Assembly: GCF_004000825.1 (NCBI RefSeq)
Contig: NZ_BILZ01000032.1
Coordinates: 1 to 64,000, forward strand
DNA: 64,000 bases
Reading direction: 5' to 3'
Origin: Paenibacillus kobensis NBRC 15729
GTDB lineage: Bacteria; Bacillota; Bacilli; Paenibacillales; Paenibacillaceae
The notes under the pieces were generated by a model. That model did not search any database. It saw only the letters and a list, made by a program, of their open reading frames with translations, and had not been told where the DNA came from. Made by a program: the position numbers and the translations under genes. Positions 59,501 through 64,000 of this stretch are shown here, one piece after another (position 1 is the stretch's first letter; every line of letters begins with the position of its first letter).

Positions 59501-60148
59501 CGCCGTGTAAGGGTTGGAAGGATTCTGCACATAATCGCCGACGTTCGGAAAGTTTGTTACTTTGCTCCACGTTACGCCGTAGTCCGTACTTTTCCAGAGA
59601 CCGTTGCCGCTGCGTGCGCCGAAGTAAAGAGTGCTGTTCTTATTCGGGTCGATCGCGAGACGCTCGCCCATTGAACGGCCTGGCATATTGCCGCCGATGT
59701 AGAACGGAAGCTGTGTGCTCTGCCACGTGTTGCCCCGGTCCGTGGAGCGCATAATGTAGCCGTGGTTCGGATCCCAACCGTTCGTGTACATGCCTGCTGC
59801 GATGTAGAGGCGGTTCGGATCCACTGGGTCGGTCGCGAGCGCATCGACGCCATTCTTGCCCCAGTCGGTCCAACCGACGCTGTCGAGCAGTGGAATCCAG
59901 CTGTTGTCGGCCGGGTTCCAACGGTAGACGCCGCCGATATCGGTCCGCGCGTAGATCAAATCCTTTTCCTTCTCGTTAAAAATAATGCCGGGAACGAAGC
60001 CGCCGCCAGCTCCCGTATTGACATTCTTCCACGTATAAGCGGCGCTAGGTGCTGCGCTTGCGGCAGGGGCGACGATGGATAACGAGGTGCCGATCAGCAC
60101 GGTCGTCAGCAGTGTGCCGCACCATTGGGTAAGCCTCTTCCGAATCAC
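56525..60148 (-). CDS. Modular GH74 xyloglucanase with three X2-like modules and CBM3
   Basis: A 1207-residue secreted enzyme. Signal peptide about 1-35 (cleaved near PAASAAPSA). Residues about 35-730 are the twin seven-bladed propeller of GH74 xyloglucanases (NVNTGAGGGFVPGIIFNEKE, YGYGGLAVDRTNP, MSxxNG repeats with STDGGATWT sialidase-like Asp boxes). Three near-identical modules of about 97 residues (about 760-1055) follow, then a family 3 cellulose-binding module (about 1060-1207). GTG 60148 follows GGAGG by 7 nt; the ORF extends to 60205 but no site is there. It hydrolyses the glucan backbone of xyloglucan on plant cell walls. Confidence 0.92.
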   Translation of the reverse strand: MIRKRLTQWCGTLLTTVLIGTSLSIVAPAASAAPSAAYTWKNVNTGAGGGFVPGIIFNEKEKDLIYARTDIGGVYRWNPADNSWIPLLDSVGWTDWGKNGVDALATDPVDPNRLYIAAGMYTNGWDPNHGYIMRSTDRGNTWQSTQLPFYIGGNMPGRSMGERLAIDPNKNSTLYFGARSGNGLWKSTDYGVTWSKVTNFPNVGDYVQNPSNPYTADIMGIAWITFDKSAGTAGNTTQTIYVGVADKDESIYRSTDGGATWTAVPGQPTGFVPHHGEISNGNLYITYNDSSGPYDGVKGDVYKFNTSTGVWTNISPIPSTSGDDYFGYGGLAVDRTNPNTIMVSTLNSWWPDANIYRSTDGGATWTSIWSWNGYPTRNLLYTQDISAAPWLDFASNPQPPEPALKLGWMIGDLEIDPFNPNRMMYGTGATIYGTNNLLDWGTSKKVNITVMAKNLEEMAVLDLVSPPSGAPLLSGIGDVSGFRHNDLTVPPTKIFKGPDTTVSIDFAESNPNFVARVGKSDNTTTPSIAFSYDGGGNWYNPSQPSGTVGGGDIAVASDGSQVVWSTSDIGVYYSVGGNSWTASTGVPAGAKVASDRVNKNKFYALADGKLYISTNGGASFTQTAATGLPSTGDLKTVFGIEGDLWVAGGSDTTVYGLWHSTNGGASVTKLSNVQEADVIGFGKAAPGQTYPALYTFAKIDNVRGIFRSDDAGANWVRINDDQHQYGMTNSAITGDPRIYGRVYLGTNGRGILYADPSGTTPPVNNSSITPASASFDKKTANQADISVALTLNGNTLSAIKNGSASLVSGTDYTVSGTTVTIKKSYLAAQSVGTTNLTFDFSAGTDPVLAVSIADTTVTTPVNSTITPTSASFDKKTASQSDIAVTMTLNGNTLSAIKNGSASLVSGTDYTVSGSNVTIKKSYLAAQSVGTTNLTFDFSAGTDPVLSVTVVDTTVTTPVNSTITPTSASFDKNTANQADVAVTMTLNGNTLSSIKNGSVTLVSGTDYTVSGTSVTIKKSYLAAQAVGTTTLTFNFSAGAAASLAVSVSDTTTTNPPVNGSFKIQMFSGTTAASSNTIAPRVKIVNTGTSALNLSNVKLRYYYTADANNTQAFWCDWSHVGSANVTGTFVTLATPKTGADTYFEIGFTSGAGSLAPGASAEVQIRISRTDWSNYTQTGDYSFSPTGSSYVDWTKMTGYLSGQLQWGVEP
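57010..57865 (-). repeat. Three tandem X2-like module repeats inside the GH74 gene
   Basis: Three copies of about 291 bp, each coding a module beginning S-x-I-T-P-x-S-A-S-F-D-K and ending in a Ser/Thr-Pro linker; the copies differ by only a few residues (for example ADISVAL, SDIAVTM, ADVAVTM). The identity suggests recent duplication or gene conversion. Confidence 0.88.
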
Positions 60149-60181
60149 AATGATACCTCCAATCAAAATTAGAAAATAATG

Positions 60182-60197
60182 TCGAAAACGTTTTCGA
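60182..60197. promoter_or_regulatory. Perfect LacI/CcpA-type palindrome before the GH74 gene
   Basis: TCGAAAACGTTTTCGA is a perfect 16-bp palindrome 34 bp before GTG 60148. The centre CG and flanking A/T runs match LacI/GalR-family operators and the cre core (AANCGNTT), so repression by CcpA or by a sugar-specific LacI protein is likely. No such regulator gene is in the window. Confidence 0.75.
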
Positions 60198-60408
60198 TTT
60201 ACCAATGCCGAAAGCTTCTGATAACCCGAACACCGCTATTGTTATTAGCCGGCTCAATCAGGAATCGAGAAATCACCTCCCGAATCGTGAATGCGTTTAC
60301 AGACTAGCACGGAGTTCGGTCTCCTGCTATGCACAAACGGTACATTGTTGCTTGCCATCTGGTGACATGATTCGAGAATTTGAGATTTAAATAGGCGAAG
60401 GGAGACAA

Positions 60409-60431
60409 AAGCCTGCATATTATGCAGGCTT
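60409..60431 (-). terminator. Terminator of the HTH/binding-protein fusion gene
   Basis: AAGCCTGCATA and its complement form a perfect palindrome; on the minus strand TTTTGTC follows. The interval 60198-60408 holds nothing else that I can support. Confidence 0.8.
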
Positions 60432-60519
60432 CAGGCTATTCGGGGCATCAGGTTTAGCTGGCTGCGGCTGCGAGCTCCGCAAGATGGAGAGCACAGCTTC
60501 AACGGACATGCCTTCAAAG

Positions 60520-61728
60520 CTAATACTGCACCTGAGTCGACCATTCGCCGTCACGCAGCTCGGGACGAAAAGCGGGCAGCGCCAGCGACCGGGCGGCTGA
60601 ATCCAAGTATTCGGGGGCGGCAACGATGGCGCCGGATCCGCCTTCGCCTCCGCCAAGGGATGGCAGGGCAGGCTGCAACGCGAACAACCGCTCGAGCGTC
60701 TCGATGTCTTTGGTATATAAAGCAGCGTCCCACCGGACGCGTGAAATAATGCCGGCCGTAACGGGCAGAGGGAAACCGGTCGCCGATGCAATCATGCGGG
60801 CGGCTGCGGCTGGCTCTTCGCGCATGAACCGGTGGGCGCGCAGATGAGCCTTGAGATAGGCGACCACGACCGCTTCATTCCGGCATGCCCATTTGCCGTT
60901 GGTCACGACACCCGTCAAATAATCGTCGCCGATCCCGCCTTCGAACAGAACATTCCCCGTTCCGAAATAGCGGGTGAGGCTCGGATAGGGTTCCCACATG
61001 GCACTGGCCTGAACGCTGCGTCCGAGAAGGCCATCCCAGCTTTCCTTCATCGTTCGATGCTCGATTCTTGCCGCGCCGGAAACCGTTGACCCAAGCAGCC
61101 GATTCAACCGAAAGTCAGCGCTGGAGTGAGGCACGGTAGTGATAGTGGCGGAGCAGAGATCGTCCATGCCGCGAATGCGCGAATTGTCGGAGACGGCAAT
61201 CGAAATGCCGCGGCCGCTCTCGGACTTGCCGTCAAAGGCTAGGAGCACGGCATCGAAGTCGGGCAAAATCCGGCTCAGCCACTGTCCCATGACGATGGGG
61301 TAGTCGCCGAGAGAGGCGATGTGCACGCGTCCGGCAATCATTTGTTCCACAAGGCTTAATCCGCTCGCAGCATCCTGCCATTCCACGCGGACGGGGCGGC
61401 CTGGAAGTTGGCCGGACAGCTCGTACTCCAATAGCCGCAGCTCTCTCATTATGATAGGGCTCCACATATGAGCGGTTGTACTTTGGTAGCCGACCGTGAC
61501 GGTTGAGGCCGTCTCCGCCGGCAAGGGGAGCGGGATGGCCGGGTCGCGCACGACCGCATGCTCTTGAACCCAAGCCTGCACTTGAAGCGGGTCCAGCATC
61601 ACTTCCTTGCCGATTTTGATAAACGGAAGCCGTTTCGTTCTTCGCCAGCGGTCGATTGTGGAACGGCTGATTCCGAACAGATCCATGGCTTGTTGAAGTG
61701 TAATAAGACGAAGCGAGTTGTCTGTCAT
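60520..61728 (-). CDS. Excisionase-type HTH fused to a sulfonate/nitrate-type substrate-binding domain
   Basis: A 402-residue cytoplasmic protein without signal peptide. Residues about 5-55 are a MerR/excisionase-like helix-turn-helix (LITLQQAMDLFGISRSTIDRWRRTKRLPFIKIGKEV). Residues about 72-400 resemble the SsuA/TauA/NMT1 binding fold (TVTVGYQSTTAHMW, AGRVHIASLGDYPIVMGQ, ATGFPLPVTAG), which normally is exported to feed an ABC importer. Here the HTH replaces the signal peptide, so the binding domain probably senses a sulfur compound inside the cell and the HTH controls nearby genes. ATG 61728 follows GGGGTGA; the divergent flavoprotein gene is the natural target (inference). Confidence 0.85.
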   Translation of the reverse strand: MTDNSLRLITLQQAMDLFGISRSTIDRWRRTKRLPFIKIGKEVMLDPLQVQAWVQEHAVVRDPAIPLPLPAETASTVTVGYQSTTAHMWSPIIMRELRLLEYELSGQLPGRPVRVEWQDAASGLSLVEQMIAGRVHIASLGDYPIVMGQWLSRILPDFDAVLLAFDGKSESGRGISIAVSDNSRIRGMDDLCSATITTVPHSSADFRLNRLLGSTVSGAARIEHRTMKESWDGLLGRSVQASAMWEPYPSLTRYFGTGNVLFEGGIGDDYLTGVVTNGKWACRNEAVVVAYLKAHLRAHRFMREEPAAAARMIASATGFPLPVTAGIISRVRWDAALYTKDIETLERLFALQPALPSLGGGEGGSGAIVAAPEYLDSAARSLALPAFRPELRDGEWSTQVQY

Positions 61729-62097
61729 CCGGATCACCCCACTTAAAACTTACTATTATCATAGGAATTGAATGATTTTAGTTTACTGGAACCGGAAATG
61801 ATCGGCAAACTTTTTTTACTCCAGCAAGGTTGTTTTGTAAAAATATGGACTTCATGGTCATTCGCCGTCACTGATGCTCGTTGTTGTGCAGTGCGTAGAC
61901 GCTTCAATCGGCGCGTGATACATTCAGTGCAATCAAATACAACCACTCTTGTCGGAATAATCGACCGGAAAGCCGGAGATGACCGTTCCTTTGCTGTTGG
62001 CGAAGAATGGGCATCTCCTGTTCGTGCTGCCCGGAGAGCATCCGGCGAGGCGGGTTGAGCGCGACATATTCGAGTGAATCGAAAGGAAGGTTCAGAT
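61729..62097. other. Divergent intergenic region between the HTH fusion and the flavoprotein
   Basis: About 370 bp with an AT-rich first part (61740-61800) suited to divergent promoters, then a GC-rich stretch with no supported gene. ATAGGAATTGAATGATTTTAG near 61760 may hold a regulator site, but I cannot match it to a known motif. An AAGGAAGG ribosome site at 62083-62090 serves the flavoprotein. Confidence 0.5.
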
Positions 62098-63822
62098 ATG
62101 GAGACGAGAACGTACACAGCCGACGTCGTCATTGTAGGCGGGGGAACGGCAGGAACGATGGCGGCGATCAAGGCGAAGCAGGCCGATCCGTCGCTCAGCG
62201 TACTGGTGCTTGATAAAGCGGATATTCGGCGAAGCGGCGCTATCAGCATGGGGATGGACGGGTTGAATAATGCGGTCATCCCGGGCAAAGCGTCGCCGGA
62301 GGAATATACGTGGGAGATAACCGAGTCCAACGATGGGATACTCGATCAGCAGGCGGTTTTTCGCCAAGCCAGTGAATGCCACGCCATCGTGAACGAGCTG
62401 GATTCATGGGGCGTCGATTTCGAGAAGGATGCGAACGGGGATTATGAGGTGTACCGCGTCCACAGGAAGGGGCGGTACGTGCTGCCAATGCCGAAGGCAA
62501 GCGATCTGAAGCTCATTCTGGCGAAGCAAGTGAAGCGAATGCGCTGTAAAGTCGTCAACCGCGTCATGGCGACGCGGCTGCTCACCGAAGGCAACCGTGT
62601 GGCGGGCGTCATCGGGCTCGATGTAAAGAATGGCGATATGATCGTCGTCCACGCCAAAGCCGTCATTCTGACGGCGGGGGCCGCTGGCAGAATGGGTCTT
62701 ACCGATTCCGGCTATTTGTACAGCACCTATGAGAACCCAACCAATTCGGGCGAAGGCTTCGCGATGGCGTACCATGCGGGCGTCGAACTGACGGGTATCG
62801 AGTGCTATCAGATCAATCCGACCATGAAAGATTATAACGGCCCCGCATGCGCCTATGTCGCTGGCCCGTTCGGCGGGTATACGGCTAACAGCAAGGGCGA
62901 GCGGGTGACGGGCTGCGACTATTGGAGCGGCGAGCTCATTATGAACATGTGGAAGATGGCGAACAAAGGGGAATGGCCTCTCTACTTGAAGCTAACGCAT
63001 CTTGATGATGAATCGATCTCCAAGATCGAAGCGATTCTCCATCATAACGAACGCCCGAGCCGCGACCGGTTCCATGCTGGCCGGGGCAAGGACTACCGGA
63101 CCGACATGGTCGAGTTGCACTTCTCGGAGGTCGGCTTGTGCAGCGGCCATAGCGCGGCAGGCGTGCTGGTCGATCATGAGGCGCAGACGTCGATGGAGGG
63201 GCTGTATGCGGCAGGCGATATGGCGAGCGTTCCGCATCAATATTTGCTCGGCGCCCTGACCTTCGGGAAGATCGCGGGAACGAACGCAGCGGCATATGCG
63301 GCGGGCGTATCGATGCCCGAGGCTGATCCAAGCCAGATTGAAGCGGAACGGGAGCGGATCTACAAGCCGCTGGACAATCCGAACGGCGTGCCTCACCAGC
63401 AGGTAGAGACGAAGATTCGCCGCATTGTAACGCAGTATTTGATGCCGCCGAAAACGGTCGTCAAGATGGAGCTGGCGCTGGAGAAGATCGAGCATTTCCG
63501 CAATGTCGACCTGAAGCTGCTCGGCGCGCGCGATCCTCATGAGCTCGGGCGGGCGATGGAAGTGCACAGTATCGTCGACTGCGCAGAGATGATGGCCAAG
63601 GCGTCGTTGTTCCGCAAGGAGAGCAGATGGGGCTTCTACCACTACTTCCTTGATTATCCGGAGCGGGACGATGCCAACTGGCTGAAGCGCGTTGTGCTGC
63701 GGCGCGGCGGTGACGGAGAGATGCAGCTGTATACGCGGGAGCTCCCGCCGTACATCATCACGCGTAATCCTGCGGATATCGAGAAGGAGGAGGAGGCGAA
63801 CCATGTCCAATCTATCGTCTAA
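62098..63822 (+). CDS. FAD-dependent AprA/FrdA-like oxidoreductase
   Basis: A 574-residue flavoprotein of the fumarate reductase/succinate dehydrogenase superfamily. The FAD-binding fold is at the N-terminus (ADVVIVGGGTAGTMAA, about 8-23); GLCSGHSAAGVLVDHEAQTSMEGLYAAGDMA is the FAD end. Several features resemble adenylylsulfate reductase alpha rather than FrdA (NPTNSGEGFAMAYHAGVELTGIE, GGYTANSKG), and the next gene encodes a two-cluster ferredoxin like the AprB partner. In Paenibacillus such pairs often lie near sulfonate transport genes, as here. Reaction and substrate are inferred. Its 3' end overlaps the ferredoxin start by 20 nt. Confidence 0.82.
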   Translation: METRTYTADVVIVGGGTAGTMAAIKAKQADPSLSVLVLDKADIRRSGAISMGMDGLNNAVIPGKASPEEYTWEITESNDGILDQQAVFRQASECHAIVNELDSWGVDFEKDANGDYEVYRVHRKGRYVLPMPKASDLKLILAKQVKRMRCKVVNRVMATRLLTEGNRVAGVIGLDVKNGDMIVVHAKAVILTAGAAGRMGLTDSGYLYSTYENPTNSGEGFAMAYHAGVELTGIECYQINPTMKDYNGPACAYVAGPFGGYTANSKGERVTGCDYWSGELIMNMWKMANKGEWPLYLKLTHLDDESISKIEAILHHNERPSRDRFHAGRGKDYRTDMVELHFSEVGLCSGHSAAGVLVDHEAQTSMEGLYAAGDMASVPHQYLLGALTFGKIAGTNAAAYAAGVSMPEADPSQIEAERERIYKPLDNPNGVPHQQVETKIRRIVTQYLMPPKTVVKMELALEKIEHFRNVDLKLLGARDPHELGRAMEVHSIVDCAEMMAKASLFRKESRWGFYHYFLDYPERDDANWLKRVVLRRGGDGEMQLYTRELPPYIITRNPADIEKEEEANHVQSIV

Positions 63823-64000
63823 ATTGATCACGCAGCACGTTGAGGCGAGCGTTATTATCGACCGCGATAAATGCATCGGCTGCGATATTTGCGTACAGGT
63901 GTGCCCGATGGGCATTCTGGCGCTGGATCAGGACGGCAAGGCCTATATGAAATACGATGAATGCTGGTACTGCACGCCGTGTCAGACCGATTGCCCGGTC
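63803..64000 (+). CDS. Ferredoxin with two 4Fe-4S clusters (AprB-like), cut by the window end
   Basis: The first 66 residues are in the window. CIGCDICVQVCPMGI (CxxCxxCxxxCP) is the first cluster; CWYCTPCQTDCP (CxxCxxCxxxCP) begins the second. GAGGAGGCG precedes ATG 63803. The start overlaps the flavoprotein gene, so they are translated together, and the ferredoxin would pass electrons to or from the FAD. Confidence 0.88.
   Translation, partial: MSNLSSKLITQHVEASVIIDRDKCIGCDICVQVCPMGILALDQDGKAYMKYDECWYCTPCQTDCPV

Noticed and set aside
1-64000. Insertion sequences, integrases, prophage, rRNA or tRNA genes
   Set aside because: None of their characteristic proteins, terminal repeats or cloverleaf features was found; the AT-rich island at 41.6-44.3 kb has no visible mobility gene.

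Overview
The window looks like a chromosomal piece from a Paenibacillaceae bacterium (Paenibacillus/Cohnella-like). It has moderately high GC with GTG and TTG starts, strong AAGGAGG ribosome binding sites, spore genes (PdaA-type deacetylase, gamma-SASP-like protein, Cse60), S-layer homology domains, many carbohydrate-active enzymes with sugar ABC transporters, and a YesM/YesN-type sensor pair. No rRNA, tRNA, CRISPR array, transposase or prophage gene was seen.

Layout. 0.2-11.6 kb: a glycan-use locus with a winged-helix regulator, a sugar ABC importer, an acyltransferase-like membrane protein, two GH2 enzymes and a GH43 lipoprotein; a sigma-A promoter and paired GAAACAA half-sites precede the importer. 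12.0-15.2 kb: an ECF vitamin-type transporter (S, fused A-A', T). 15.4-19.1 kb: PdaA-like deacetylase, SASP-like protein, MsrA, CcdC and a TVP38 protein. 19.2-23.6 kb: a decayed stretch with a frameshifted ABC ATPase, a doubly frameshifted permease, an intact second permease, a HAD remnant and a GNAT gene with an internal stop, around an intact RNase H with a viroplasmin domain. 23.6-31.1 kb: Cof-type HAD, thioredoxin-like protein, Hsp90 with a translationally coupled helical-repeat partner, two small membrane/lipoproteins, an MFS exporter and Cse60. 31.3-38.3 kb: a 1395-residue SLH-anchored protein and a GH9 enzyme. 38.4-41.5 kb: an NAD salvage operon (NrtR-like regulator, NadV/PncB-type enzyme, NMN adenylyltransferase) with visible operators. 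42.0-44.3 kb: an AT-richer island coding a secreted mini-Rhs protein ending in a SleB-like hydrolase domain, plus a lipoprotein. 44.4-50.1 kb: a sugar:H+ symporter and a three-component sensing system (membrane-anchored sugar-binding protein, histidine kinase, AraC-type response regulator). 50.3-56.2 kb: paralogous RDD proteins, an M15 peptidase, a HAD phosphatase and several very small genes. 56.5-60.1 kb: a modular GH74 xyloglucanase with three X2-like modules and CBM3. 60.5-64 kb: an HTH/substrate-binding fusion divergent from an AprA-like flavoprotein and a ferredoxin cut off by the window end.

The least expected structure is in the gaps between genes. At least five intergenic arrays (16.6, 22.0, 28.0, 35.6 and 54.7 kb, perhaps also 11.7 kb) are built from short boxes of quite different sequence but set on the same ruler of about 50-53 bp, with wider central gaps of 63-78 bp, and two of the families show a forward-forward-reverse-reverse order. 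The best candidates for undescribed biology are this shared architecture and the secreted mini-Rhs/SleB-like protein with its lipoprotein neighbour.
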